This document shows, piece by piece, positions 19,173 to 28,002 of a stretch of 64,000 bases of DNA. The notes beneath the pieces were generated by a model. The model saw only the letters and a list, made by a program, of their open reading frames with translations, did not search any database and had not been told where the DNA came from. This stretch comes from Muricomes intestini (GTDB lineage: Bacteria > Bacillota > Clostridia > Lachnospirales > Lachnospiraceae): positions 1-64,000 of the forward strand of contig NZ_SLZZ01000010.1 in assembly GCF_004346165.1 (NCBI RefSeq), read 5' to 3'. Made by a program: the position numbers and the translations under genes. Within the stretch, counting starts at the first letter, position 1; each line of letters starts with the position of its first letter.

Positions 19173-19184
19173 AGGTGTATGCAT

Positions 19185-19592
19185 ATGGATACATTTGGGC
19201 TGAAAATAATAGCAAGCGATAAAATCTTCTATGAAGGGCGCTGCAGAAAATTGATTTTGCCTGCCCCCGATGGGGAAATAGGGATTCTTGCAAACCACGA
19301 GAATGCGGTGATTGCCCTGGGCGTCGGCGATGCACGGCTGGAGCATGAAGAGGGTCAGTGGGTAGAAATTGCGTTGGGCGAAGGTTTTGCCGAAATTGTA
19401 AATAACCGTGTCACTATCCTGGTGGATACTGCCGAACGTCCGGATGAAATTGACGTACACAGAGCTGAGGAAGCGAAAGAACGTGCAGAAGAACGTCTGA
19501 GACAGAAACAAAGCACCCAGGAGTACTACCAGACACAGGCCGCATTGGCACGGGCAATGAACCGTCTGAGAATATCTCAGAGAAAGAAATAG
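19185..19592 (+). CDS. atpC: F-type ATP synthase subunit epsilon
   Basis: 135 residues from the ATG at 19185, chosen because the AGAGGTG box lies 7 bases before it; an ATG at 19179 is too close. The N-terminal beta-sandwich (FGLKIIASDKIFYEGRCRKLILPAPDGEIGILANHENA) is followed by a two-helix C-terminal domain rich in Arg/Glu (RAEEAKERAEERLRQ). It is the regulatory rotor subunit and closes the operon. Confidence 0.93.
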   Translation: MDTFGLKIIASDKIFYEGRCRKLILPAPDGEIGILANHENAVIALGVGDARLEHEEGQWVEIALGEGFAEIVNNRVTILVDTAERPDEIDVHRAEEAKERAEERLRQKQSTQEYYQTQAALARAMNRLRISQRKK

Positions 19593-19610
19593 ATGCATGT
19601 TTTTAAAAAG

Positions 19611-19666
19611 AAACAGCGCCGTAACGGCCGGGCTGCCCGGCAGATCATATTGCGGTGCTGTTTTTG
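19611..19666 (+). terminator. Terminator of the atp operon
   Basis: AAACAGCGCCG pairs with CGGTGCTGTTTTT around an inner GGCCGGGCTGCCCGGC hairpin, ending in a U-run at 19661-19665. Confidence 0.75.
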
Positions 19667-19670
19667 CGTC

Positions 19671-19699
19671 TTGCAATTTAAATAAGATTATACTACAAT
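19671..19699 (+). promoter_or_regulatory. Promoter of the GGDEF/EAL-like gene
   Basis: TTGCAA (19671-19676), 17-bp spacer, TACAAT (19694-19699), directly after the atp terminator. Confidence 0.55.
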
Positions 19700-19730
19700 A
19701 AACCTATCAAAACTCAGGAGAGAGAAGTTC

Positions 19731-21350
19731 ATGGGAGAAAAATATCGACAACGTTCAATCATAGAAATTATGAATGAAATATTGAGTACAATACGCGATT
19801 ACTATGATTCTGAATATGTTTATTATATAGAAAAAGATGATGAGGACATCCTCACCATTTATGAGTGGTGCGCAGAAAATGTACCGTGGCAGAGAGACCG
19901 TCTTAAGATGCTGGATGCGGACCAGCTGCCAAAGTGGATAAAACAGGAGATTACTGATACGAGGGAAGAGGATTATAGCATATTCAGCCCCTTAAGTGAC
20001 GGCGAGGTGGCTATACTGGCCGCAGTGGGTGTACACAGAGGGGGATGTGATCTTTCTCTTATGCGTGCTGTTATCCCATATATTTCACAGTCTATTGCGC
20101 TGCAGAAAGTACAAAAGCAGCAGGAATATCTGAGTTATCATGATGATCTGACGGGACTGCTCAACAGAAACAGCTTTGTAGCATATCTGTCAGACTCCGA
20201 ACAAGACAAGCTTAAATCTGTAGGAGTTGTATCGCTGGATATTAACGGTCTGAAGGATTTTAATAAAGAGTTTGGGCGTGAGTATGGGGACGAAGTGGTG
20301 ATCCGTGTCGGAGAAGTTCTGGAAGAATACTTCAGAGGTGCCATGGTATTTAGGATGACCGGCGATGAATATCAGGTAATCATGGAAAATGTATCATACG
20401 AAGACTTTATGAAGAATGTCCACGGAGTCCATAAGAAGCTGGATAACATTAGTCTTGGGCTTGTCTCTATGGGATATGCCTGGGAGAAGGTGGATATCAA
20501 TGTAGGCAGGCTTGCAGGACGGGCCGAGAATATGATGCAGGAGGAAAAACAGAAGTATTATAAGCATCTGAAAAAAGGGCATCATGAACCGATTATCAAG
20601 GAAGATTTGCTGGAGGATATCAGACAGGGGAATTTTATTGTATGTTTCGTCCCCAAAATGGATGTCACAACAGAAGAGGTAGTCGGAGCCGAGGCTATTG
20701 TACGTTATCACCATAAAGACTTGGGGATTATGAATCCGGGAAAATATATTACTCTCTTAGAAGAGACCAAACTGTCACATTATCTGGACATGTATGTATT
20801 TGAGCAGGTCTGCAAAACCTTAAGACACTGGGAGACGGAGGACATGCCTATGCTTCCGGTTTCTGTTAATTTTTCAGAGACAACGCTGGTGCAGGAGGGA
20901 ATCATTGAGAAAATGATGTCTCTTGTAGAAGAATACCATGTTTCTTGTGAATATCTTGAAGTGGAGCTTTCTGAGTCATATGTATCCATGAGTCAGGGCA
21001 TGCTGGCCGAGACAAGTGACAAGATCAGAAAAGGGAATATCCGTGTTACGTTAGACCATTTTGGTGCAAAGGATTCTAGCTTTTCGATTCTCTCTATGAT
21101 GGAATTTGATGGTTTGAAACTCGACCGCAGCCTTATCACCAATATAGTGGGAAACAAACGGAGTCAGATTACGGCAAGAGCTGTTATTGATATGTGCAGG
21201 CAGCTTGGCGTCCATGTAACTGCTGCAGGAGTAGAGACACAGGATCAGTTAAATGTAGTGAAAGAACTTGGCTGCGATTATGCACAGGGAACTTTGTTCA
21301 ATAAACCAATTACAATAGATACTTTTGAAGTACGCTATATGAAAGGTTAA
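19731..21350 (+). CDS. Degenerate GGDEF-EAL protein, probably not a standard c-di-GMP enzyme
   Basis: 539 residues. About 130 N-terminal residues form an unassigned sensor region. A GGDEF-like domain starts at YHDDLTGLLNRNSF (about 135-148), but its active loop reads TGDEY (210-214) in place of GGDEF. The EAL-like domain (about 290-539) has EAI (321-323) for EAL. ELSES (412) and KLDRS are kept. The metal motif is DHFG (442-445) instead of DDFG, and TAAGVET replaces the usual AEGVET. The first Glu, the Asn of SVNFS, ELSES Glu and the Lys remain, but the second Asp of the metal pair is His. I infer a nucleotide-binding or regulatory protein, or one of altered activity. There is a small gap before the next gene; they may be co-transcribed. 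Confidence 0.85.
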   Translation: MGEKYRQRSIIEIMNEILSTIRDYYDSEYVYYIEKDDEDILTIYEWCAENVPWQRDRLKMLDADQLPKWIKQEITDTREEDYSIFSPLSDGEVAILAAVGVHRGGCDLSLMRAVIPYISQSIALQKVQKQQEYLSYHDDLTGLLNRNSFVAYLSDSEQDKLKSVGVVSLDINGLKDFNKEFGREYGDEVVIRVGEVLEEYFRGAMVFRMTGDEYQVIMENVSYEDFMKNVHGVHKKLDNISLGLVSMGYAWEKVDINVGRLAGRAENMMQEEKQKYYKHLKKGHHEPIIKEDLLEDIRQGNFIVCFVPKMDVTTEEVVGAEAIVRYHHKDLGIMNPGKYITLLEETKLSHYLDMYVFEQVCKTLRHWETEDMPMLPVSVNFSETTLVQEGIIEKMMSLVEEYHVSCEYLEVELSESYVSMSQGMLAETSDKIRKGNIRVTLDHFGAKDSSFSILSMMEFDGLKLDRSLITNIVGNKRSQITARAVIDMCRQLGVHVTAAGVETQDQLNVVKELGCDYAQGTLFNKPITIDTFEVRYMKG

Positions 21351-21363
21351 AGGCAGCTTATCT

Positions 21364-21990
21364 ATGATAAGAACTTGGATTTTAGATATTCGTCCGCTGT
21401 ATGAAGCAGACAAATATCAGGCATGCTATAATGCCCTTCCGGCATTTAGGAAGGAAAAGGCCGACAGACTTCAGTCCCGAAGAGGAAAGGCACAGAGCAC
21501 AGGTGCCTGGATATTGTTGGACAGAATACGAAAAGAATATGGAATTGCAGAGGAGGCAGCATTTAATCTCTCACACTCGGGGGATTACGTGCTGTGTTCT
21601 ATTGATATGGACTGTGGAAATAAAACCCAGGTGGGCTGTGATATAGAAGCGGTGAAAAGGGCAAAACTAAAGATTGCGAGACGGTTCTTCTGCCCCTCGG
21701 AATATGACACGATTTTGAGAGAGCACAACAAAGAATCGCAGAATGATATGTTTTACCGGCTATGGGTACTCAAAGAAAGCTTTATGAAGGCAACCCTCCA
21801 GGGAATGGCTATGGACACAAAAAGCTTCGAGATTCAGATGACAGATCCGCCAATCCTTTTAAAAAAGCCGGACTGTTATCCGCAAAGATACTATTACCGG
21901 GAATATGATGCCGGAATACCTTATAAGATAGCGGTTTGTTCCACTGATAAAGAAATAGATTCAAGGATACGGATGGAGTTGAAGTTATGA
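21364..21990 (+). CDS. 4'-phosphopantetheinyl transferase, Sfp family
   Basis: 208 residues. It moves the phosphopantetheine arm of CoA to a Ser of carrier proteins. Visible motifs are FNLSHSGDYVLC (about 61-72), VGCDIEAVKR (about 91-100) with the Mg-binding Asp/Glu, and the signature FYRLWVLKESFMKA (about 124-137; WxxKES). The carrier protein is not in the window, and an AcpS gene probably exists elsewhere. Its last codons overlap the next start (ATGA). Confidence 0.92.
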   Translation: MIRTWILDIRPLYEADKYQACYNALPAFRKEKADRLQSRRGKAQSTGAWILLDRIRKEYGIAEEAAFNLSHSGDYVLCSIDMDCGNKTQVGCDIEAVKRAKLKIARRFFCPSEYDTILREHNKESQNDMFYRLWVLKESFMKATLQGMAMDTKSFEIQMTDPPILLKKPDCYPQRYYYREYDAGIPYKIAVCSTDKEIDSRIRMELKL

Positions 21991-22793
21991 ATGTAAAGTT
22001 TACCAAAAGGATGAAAAAGGTATTGATTCTGGGAATAGTATGCGGCACAGTGCTGGGAACGGTGATTACTTTCGCTGCGGCAAGAAGAGCGGTTGACAAA
22101 AAGAAAACCGTTATGGCCGAGACAGAAAAGAAATGGCAGGCGGAGAATAAAAGACTCCAATCTCAGATTCAGACAGAGTCAGAAGTGGGAAAGTCAGTGG
22201 AGGCAGCTGCGAGCCTTTCGGAGAAACAGCCGGATGACTGGGCTCTTGTACTGGTGAATGACTGTCATCCCCTGGACACAAAGTATGTTCCGGAGCTCAC
22301 GGAGATTACCTCGGAGAATTCCGTGGATGCCAGAATCGCTGAGGATACAAAAAAGATGCTCTCAGATGCAAAGGGTGCAGGGCTTAATGTTCATATTTTG
22401 TCTGCATACCGTTCTTATGACGATCAGACGGCAGTGTTTAACGATACAATGCAGGATTGGGTCAATCAGGGAGAGAGCTATCTGGATGCCTACAATGAAA
22501 CGAAAAAATCTGTAGCAGTGCCGGGATACAGTGAACATGCGTTGGGGCTGGCTCTGGATATTACCTCTGAGGATTATCAGGGCCTGGATGAAAAGCAGGC
22601 AGATACGCCTGAAACAAAGTGGTTGATGAAGAATTGCTATAAGTATGGATTTATTCTGCGGTATCCTTCAGAAAAAATGGAAACCACAGGCATTACCTAT
22701 GAACCATGGCACTACCGCTATGTAGGAAAAGACGCGGCAAAAGAGATTACAGAAAAAGGAATCACCCTGGAAGAATACCTTGGTGTAAAATAG
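21987..22793 (+). CDS. Membrane-anchored D-Ala-D-Ala carboxypeptidase, M15B/VanY family
   Basis: 268 residues. An N-terminal signal/anchor span (about 10-28) is followed by a charged linker. The zinc peptidase domain shows SAYRSYDDQTAVFND (about 134-148), PGYSEHALGLALDI (about 177-190, with the zinc His and Asp) and EPWHYRYVG (about 239-247, with the catalytic Glu/His). It trims the terminal D-Ala of peptidoglycan stems. It is translationally coupled to the preceding PPTase gene, though the functions are unrelated. Confidence 0.92.
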   Translation: MNVKFTKRMKKVLILGIVCGTVLGTVITFAAARRAVDKKKTVMAETEKKWQAENKRLQSQIQTESEVGKSVEAAASLSEKQPDDWALVLVNDCHPLDTKYVPELTEITSENSVDARIAEDTKKMLSDAKGAGLNVHILSAYRSYDDQTAVFNDTMQDWVNQGESYLDAYNETKKSVAVPGYSEHALGLALDITSEDYQGLDEKQADTPETKWLMKNCYKYGFILRYPSEKMETTGITYEPWHYRYVGKDAAKEITEKGITLEEYLGVK

Positions 22794-22806
22794 AACGGCT
22801 GCAATC

Positions 22807-22835
22807 TTGACGTGTTTTCATGCATTTGTTAAAAT
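22807..22835 (+). promoter_or_regulatory. Promoter of the HTH-protein / dgt transcript
   Basis: TTGACG (22807-22812), 17-bp spacer, TAAAAT (22830-22835). Confidence 0.6.
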
Positions 22836-22922
22836 GAAAAAAGGGGAAAAAGATAGGTTTATGAGGAAACTATATTGTTTCTAACCACCGGTTATAAGTT
22901 CGTTTTAATAAGGAGGAAAATA

Positions 22923-23900
22923 ATGGAAGATCTTACGTTTGGAGAACAAGTCAAAATTATTCTTGGCCGCAAAGGCATGACTATCAAAGAACTTGCAGAG
23001 ACAATTGAGAAACGTACCGGACAGAAGATGTCAAGGCAAAATCTGACACAGCGTCTGGGAAGAGATAATTTTCAGGAACAGGACATGCGCAAAATTGCAG
23101 AGATTCTGGGATGCCCGTTTCACTTAAGTATTCTATCAGGTGATATCCCGGAGGTCAAAGAGGATGAGTCCGCAGAAACTGAAAAATCTGTTGATATTGT
23201 AAAATCCATAGAATCAGTAAATTCCGCAGAACCGGCAAACTTTGTGAAAGAGCTGGAAGGGCAGACGCTGGAAGAGCGGGATATGACGATTGGCGAACTT
23301 TATAAGATTCATGAGGGACTATCCCAGCTGGAAGAGAATATTCAGGAAGGTAAGCCAATTGAAAACATTAAAGAAGAGCTGCAGAAGACCGAAGCTTCAG
23401 TTATAGGCACACAGAAGAAGCCCGGGGAAGAAAAGAAGGGACTCTTCCGCACCGGTGCAATTTTCCTCAGGAAGAAAGGCGATTCTGCAGAAGAGGTGAA
23501 GGACTCTGCGGCTGAGTTAGGTCTGGCGGGTGAGCCGAAGCCGGCGGATGAGCCTGCAGCCGGGACGGAAAATGTGGCTGAGCCGGAGATTTCGGATGCA
23601 CAGGGATTGGATATATCGGAAGGCGAGGTGCCTGTTTCGGAGCCGGATGATTTTGAGCCGGTTATCAGGCATGACGATGCCGAGGAGGACAGGGAGCTGG
23701 GTGATGTAAATCCATATACAGGCCGGGAATATCAATCTAACAGTGTCCGCATGCATCCCACCAGAATAGGATATGTTCAAGTGTATGACCGGGCTACTCA
23801 CAAATGGACGGATATGACAGAGTGGGCTTTTCTGGGTTATCAGGAGCGGAAGAAAGCTCTGCTTGGCAAAGAATATGAACCGCCGATTTATCTTGACTAG
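22923..23900 (+). CDS. Helix-turn-helix protein with acidic linker and conserved C-terminus, function unknown
   Basis: 325 residues from the ATG at 22923, which has a textbook AAGGAGG box; an earlier frame start at 22875 lacks one. An XRE-like HTH occupies about residues 5-65 (LAETIEKRTGQKMSRQNLTQ, IAEILGCPF). A long low-complexity Glu/Pro-rich stretch follows (about 75-260). The end is compact, NPYTGREYQSN...RIGYVQVYDRATHKWTDMTEWAFLGYQERKKALL. The C-terminal tail looks conserved rather than disordered, but I do not recognise it as a named domain. It lies 18 bases before dgt, so the two are likely one transcript. Confidence 0.7.
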   Translation: MEDLTFGEQVKIILGRKGMTIKELAETIEKRTGQKMSRQNLTQRLGRDNFQEQDMRKIAEILGCPFHLSILSGDIPEVKEDESAETEKSVDIVKSIESVNSAEPANFVKELEGQTLEERDMTIGELYKIHEGLSQLEENIQEGKPIENIKEELQKTEASVIGTQKKPGEEKKGLFRTGAIFLRKKGDSAEEVKDSAAELGLAGEPKPADEPAAGTENVAEPEISDAQGLDISEGEVPVSEPDDFEPVIRHDDAEEDRELGDVNPYTGREYQSNSVRMHPTRIGYVQVYDRATHKWTDMTEWAFLGYQERKKALLGKEYEPPIYLD

Positions 23901-23918
23901 TTTAAGGAAAGGCAAATT

Positions 23919-25331
23919 ATGGAGTGGAGTACATTACTCTGCACCGAGCGCATGCGGAGCGGTGCAGGAAACCGGAGAATAAAGACAACAGATTTGAGAA
24001 GCGAGTTTGAAAAGGATTACCATCGTATCATCGGCAGCGCCTCTTTTAGGCGCCTGCAGGATAAAACTCAGGTATTTCCTCTGGATAAGAGTGATTTTAT
24101 CAGAACCAGGCTTACCCATTCACTCGAAGTCTCTTCATTGGGAAAGTCTCTCGGACAGAATATAGGAGAAAACATTATTAACTGCAGAAAAGACCCTGGT
24201 TTTACTCCTAAGATGAAAGAGGACATCTGTCATATACTTCAGTGTGCAGGACTGATTCATGATATTGGAAACCCTCCCTTTGGGCATTTTGGAGAAAATG
24301 CAATCAGGGAATGGTTTATAAAAAATCTGCCATGTATGACTTACCAAGATGAGCCCGTAGAGAGGATGCTGACACCCCAGATGAAGGCAGATTTCTACCA
24401 TTTTGAGGGAAATGCTCAGGCACTGCGGCTGGTGACAAAACTACATTATCTTGTGGACGAGTACGGTATGAACCTGACTTATGCACTTTTGAACACGATT
24501 GTAAAATATCCGGTTCCTTCTACAAAAATTAGCATACATTCAGGAAATATCAAAGAGAAGAAAATGGGCTATTATTATGCCGATCAGGATATATTTGAAG
24601 CAGTTTCTACAGCAACCGGTGCAAAAAACAACCGCCATCCATTGACTTACATTCTGGAGGCGGCAGATGACCTGGCCTATAAAACTGCGGATATTGAAGA
24701 CGCATTTGTGAAAGGATTCCTTTCATTCCATGAGCTGAGCCGGGAACTGGAAAAGCTGCAGAAGGAGAATCCGGAGGCGGACTTTCAGACATTGGACAAG
24801 TTGAAATCTTTGTATGAACGAGGAATAGAGAAAAAAGTGAGCCACCCGGAATCTTATGCAGTTAAGAACTGGATTGTGCGGATACAAGGATATCTCATCA
24901 GCTGCGCGACCTTTGGATTTACATCCCACTATGAGGAGATTATGGCGGGAACTTTTAAGCATGATTTATTTTATGGGAGTTTTGGCGGCAGGCTTATGGA
25001 CTTGCTGGGCGATATTGCATACCGTTATGTATTTACTTCCACAGCAATATATAAGATGGAAGTTACGGAATCTGTGATACTGGACTTTCTCATGGACAAG
25101 ATGGTACATGCGGTACTGTACTACGATACAGATGAGATGTTGGATCCCATTGACAGCAGGGTGGTGTCGTTTATCTCTGATAACTACAAAAATGCATATA
25201 AGCATCAGGCAGAGGGGAAGAGCGAGGCAGAAAAATTATATCTCCGCCTGCTGCTTGTGACGGATTACGTGTGCGGCATGACAGACAGCTATGCCAAACG
25301 CCTGTATCAGGAAATGAATGGGTTGATTTAA
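23919..25331 (+). CDS. dgt: dGTP triphosphohydrolase
   Basis: 470 residues. HD-domain phosphohydrolase that releases triphosphate from dGTP. Metal ligands are in RTRLTHSLEVSSLG (about 67-80) and LIHDIGNPPFGHFGENAI (about 112-129), plus the downstream FEGNAQALRLVTKL and LEAADDLAYKTADIEDA (about 245-261). Such enzymes balance nucleotide pools or limit foreign DNA. The region just after the stop duplicates 14 bases of the gene end (ATGAATGGGTTGAT), followed by the terminator. Confidence 0.93.
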   Translation: MEWSTLLCTERMRSGAGNRRIKTTDLRSEFEKDYHRIIGSASFRRLQDKTQVFPLDKSDFIRTRLTHSLEVSSLGKSLGQNIGENIINCRKDPGFTPKMKEDICHILQCAGLIHDIGNPPFGHFGENAIREWFIKNLPCMTYQDEPVERMLTPQMKADFYHFEGNAQALRLVTKLHYLVDEYGMNLTYALLNTIVKYPVPSTKISIHSGNIKEKKMGYYYADQDIFEAVSTATGAKNNRHPLTYILEAADDLAYKTADIEDAFVKGFLSFHELSRELEKLQKENPEADFQTLDKLKSLYERGIEKKVSHPESYAVKNWIVRIQGYLISCATFGFTSHYEEIMAGTFKHDLFYGSFGGRLMDLLGDIAYRYVFTSTAIYKMEVTESVILDFLMDKMVHAVLYYDTDEMLDPIDSRVVSFISDNYKNAYKHQAEGKSEAEKLYLRLLLVTDYVCGMTDSYAKRLYQEMNGLI

Positions 25332-25349
25332 AAAATGAATGGGTTGATA

Positions 25350-25394
25350 AAAAGAAAGTCGGACATTGCTATACAGATGTTCGACTTTCTTTCG
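25350..25394. terminator. Bidirectional terminator between dgt and the convergent repeat-rich gene
   Basis: AAAGAAAGTCGGACAT pairs with ATGTTCGACTTTCTTT, a 16-bp stem with a 10-base loop. The A- and U-rich flanks suit both directions. Confidence 0.75.
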
Positions 25395-25427
25395 TGGAAT
25401 GAAACAATATAAATTTTTTCGTATGAT

Positions 25428-27878
25428 CTACATCATATAACGGCACCAGTGTCCGAACTCCTCAGAATCATCTCTCTCATCATCGCTCAGAGTCAGCCGC
25501 TTAACATGAGACTTGGTGAACTGGGGGAACCCGAACAATTCTGCCGCCCGTGCTTCCCGGGGACTGAAGACCCCCGGAACTCCAAGCCAGTAGTGGCCGT
25601 TCGACTCCACAAGCATCAGATGATGATAATTGTGATATCCATGCATCAGAAAACTGTTGTTGGCAATGTTCCAATATTTGCGTGGGAGAATGGAAAGGTC
25701 TGAACGCTGGATTTTTCGCACATTCTCCAAATATTGGGGTTGAGATTCGGAAAAGGAGGACTGCGTTGTCTTAGGTTCTGCCCCTGCAATTGTTGTGCTG
25801 TTTACTTCTGGAGGAAGTTCCTCATGGGTTTCCATTGCCGGTATATTGTCTGCTGTTTCTGCAGCAGGTTGCCTATCTGTACTTATGTTTGGAGGAGTTT
25901 CCGTGTTCATAGTCGGTTGTCGCCCCATATTTGCAGTTGGAGGAGTTCCTGTATTCATAGTCGGTTCCTGCCCCATGTTACCAGTCGGTTGTCTGCCTGT
26001 ATTTGGAGAAGTACCGATATTCATGTTAGGTTGTCGCCCCATATTGCCAGTTGGCTGCCAACCTATATTTGCATTTGGAGGGGTTCCTATATTACCAGTC
26101 GGCTGCCTGCCTGTATTTGCATTTGAAGGAGTACCGATGTTCATGTTAGGTTGTCGCCCCATATTACCGGTCGGTTGCGTGCCTGTACCTGTGTTTGAAG
26201 GAGTTCCCATGTTACCAGTCGGTTGCGTGCCTGTATTTGTATTTGAAGGAGTACCGATGTTCATGTTAGGTTGTCGCCCCATATTGCCAGTCGGCTGCCA
26301 ACCTATATTTGCAGTTGAAGGAGTTCCCATGTTACCAGTCGGCTGCCTGCCTGTATTTGCATTTGAAGGAGTACCGATGTTCATGTTAGGTTGTCGCCCC
26401 ATATTGCCAGTCGGCTGCCAACCTATATTTGCATTTGGGGGAGTTCCTATATTACCAGTCGGCTGCGTACCTGTATTTGCATTTGGAGGAGTACCGATGT
26501 TCATGTTAGGTTGTCGCCCCATATTACCGGTCGGTTGCCTGCCTGTACCTGTGTTTGAAGGAGTTCCCATGTTACCAGTCGGCTGCCTGCCTGTATTTGC
26601 ATTTGGAGGAGTACCGATGCTCATGTTAGGTTGTCGCCCCATATTACCGGTCGGTTGCCTGCCTGTACCTGTGTTTGAAGGAGTTCCCATGTTACCAGTC
26701 GGCTGCGTGCCTGTATTTGCATTTGAAGGAGTACCGATGTTCATGTTAGGTTGTCGCCCCATATTGCCAGTCGGCTGCGTGCCTGTATTTGCATTTGAAG
26801 GAGTACCGACATTCATGTTAGGTTGTCGTCCCATATTACCAGTCGGTTGCCTGCCTGTACCTGTATTTGGAGGAGTACCGATGTTCATGTTAGGTTGTCG
26901 TCCCATATTACCAGTCGGCTGCCTGCCTGTATTTGCATTTGAAGGAGTATCGATGTTCATGTTAGGTTGTCGTCCCATATTACCAGTTGGCTGCGTGCCT
27001 GTATTTGTGGCCGGTGGTGTTCCTATATTAACAGCCGGCATTCCTTCTGTTGTAGGAGCCGGCATTCTTTCCGCAGGAGGGACAGGTATTCCTTCTGTTG
27101 TAGGAGCCGGTATTCTTCCCACTGCAGTATCCGGAGGGGTCCCATTTACGGTAGTAGGAATTCCTCCTATACCTGCCGCCGGAGGCACTCCGGTTATGGC
27201 AGTAGGAATTCCTTCTATACCTGAAGTTGGAGGCACTCCGGTTACAGTAGTAGGGATTCCTTCTATACCTGCCGCCGGAGGCACTCCGGTTACAGCAGTA
27301 GGAATTTCTCCTATACCTGAAGCTGGAGGCACTCCGGTTACAGCAGTAGGAATTTCTCCTATACCTGAAGCTGGAGGCACTCCGGTTACAGCAGTAGGGA
27401 TTCCTTCTATACCTGTAGCTGGAGGTGCTCCAGTTACGGCGGCAGGTATCCTACCTGTTTCTGCACCCGGTGCATTTTCTGTCTCGCTCGGTTCGGGCAC
27501 TTCCTCTCTGATGTTTCTCGTGTCAAAATTTGATTCTTCTGTGGCTGCGACAATAAACTGCAGAGTAGGAGTGCGGAAGAAAAATCCATCTATCGACTCC
27601 AGTGTTTTATTTCCGGGGAGCATGGAATCTGGTATAGAAAGATTTGCCGTGACACTTTCATTTTCACAGGGGATTACAGCAATTTTGCGTGAAATAATAT
27701 CCGGGCTCTGTTCGTAGAATGCGAAAAGGTCAACTGTATCACCGGATTGGACAGGAATCCTGCGGGCATTGATTTTCAGGACAATCGTGTGATAGTTCTG
27801 TGAAACCCTAAGAAAACCTACATTTCTGAGCTTATCTTGATTTTTATATTCATATAAATAATAGATACCGGGGTTCAT
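25428..27878 (-). CDS. DUF6128-like protein with large Gly/Pro/Asn/Thr repeat region
   Basis: 816 residues in three parts. The N-terminal ~140 residues (MNPGIYYLYEYKNQDKLRN...) form a folded domain with alternating hydrophobic pattern. Residues ~145-290 hold 16-residue repeats of the type GIEGIPTAVTGVPPAS. Residues ~290-660 hold repeats built from NTGRQPTGNMG and RQPNMNIGTPSNA units. The C-terminal ~90 residues (ILPRKYWNIANNSFLMHGY, GHYWLGVPGVFSPREARAA, ELFGFPQFTKS) match what I know as the DUF6128 domain of Lachnospiraceae. No signal peptide or sortase motif is visible, so it is likely cytoplasmic. Function unknown. The DNA repeat makes the array prone to length change and also leaves a 640-codon open antisense frame. 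Confidence 0.8.
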   Translation of the reverse strand: MNPGIYYLYEYKNQDKLRNVGFLRVSQNYHTIVLKINARRIPVQSGDTVDLFAFYEQSPDIISRKIAVIPCENESVTANLSIPDSMLPGNKTLESIDGFFFRTPTLQFIVAATEESNFDTRNIREEVPEPSETENAPGAETGRIPAAVTGAPPATGIEGIPTAVTGVPPASGIGEIPTAVTGVPPASGIGEIPTAVTGVPPAAGIEGIPTTVTGVPPTSGIEGIPTAITGVPPAAGIGGIPTTVNGTPPDTAVGRIPAPTTEGIPVPPAERMPAPTTEGMPAVNIGTPPATNTGTQPTGNMGRQPNMNIDTPSNANTGRQPTGNMGRQPNMNIGTPPNTGTGRQPTGNMGRQPNMNVGTPSNANTGTQPTGNMGRQPNMNIGTPSNANTGTQPTGNMGTPSNTGTGRQPTGNMGRQPNMSIGTPPNANTGRQPTGNMGTPSNTGTGRQPTGNMGRQPNMNIGTPPNANTGTQPTGNIGTPPNANIGWQPTGNMGRQPNMNIGTPSNANTGRQPTGNMGTPSTANIGWQPTGNMGRQPNMNIGTPSNTNTGTQPTGNMGTPSNTGTGTQPTGNMGRQPNMNIGTPSNANTGRQPTGNIGTPPNANIGWQPTGNMGRQPNMNIGTSPNTGRQPTGNMGQEPTMNTGTPPTANMGRQPTMNTETPPNISTDRQPAAETADNIPAMETHEELPPEVNSTTIAGAEPKTTQSSFSESQPQYLENVRKIQRSDLSILPRKYWNIANNSFLMHGYHNYHHLMLVESNGHYWLGVPGVFSPREARAAELFGFPQFTKSHVKRLTLSDDERDDSEEFGHWCRYMM
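25998..27010. repeat. Tandem repeat array of 120-bp and 72-bp higher-order units
   Basis: Marker CATGTTAGGTTGTCGCCCC recurs at exactly 120-bp steps, ending at 26040, 26160, 26280, 26400, 26520, 26640 and 26760. Three 72-bp steps follow near 26832, 26904 and 26976. All are whole-codon lengths (40 and 24 codons), so copy changes keep the frame of the minus-strand gene. Confidence 0.9.
27025..27450. repeat. Second tandem array, 48-bp units
   Basis: Blocks such as GGAGGCACTCCGGTTACAGC recur every 48 bp (16 codons), with exact neighbours around 27270-27400. They encode the GVPPASGIGEIPTAVT-type repeats of the same protein. Confidence 0.85.
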
Positions 27879-28002
27879 ATTACACCTCTGGTCTTGTCTC
27901 TCTTTCCATCTAATCTATTCATAGAACTTTTGAAAAAGAACTGGATTTATGGTAAATTAATAAAAAGGCGAAAAAACATCGGAAAGGCCAAGGGTAAGAA
28001 GA

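Noticed and set aside
25795-27717. 640-codon open frame on the plus strand, opposite the repeat-rich protein
   Set aside because: It is the antisense of the Gly/Pro/Asn/Thr repeats; the repeat DNA has no stops in that frame. The product (MLGCRPILPVGC-type) is low complexity, has no ribosome binding site, and the minus-strand gene has recognisable folded ends.
25428-27878. CRISPR array from the regular 120/72/48-bp repeats
   Set aside because: Repeats are contiguous, in frame and coding, without unique spacers or cas genes.
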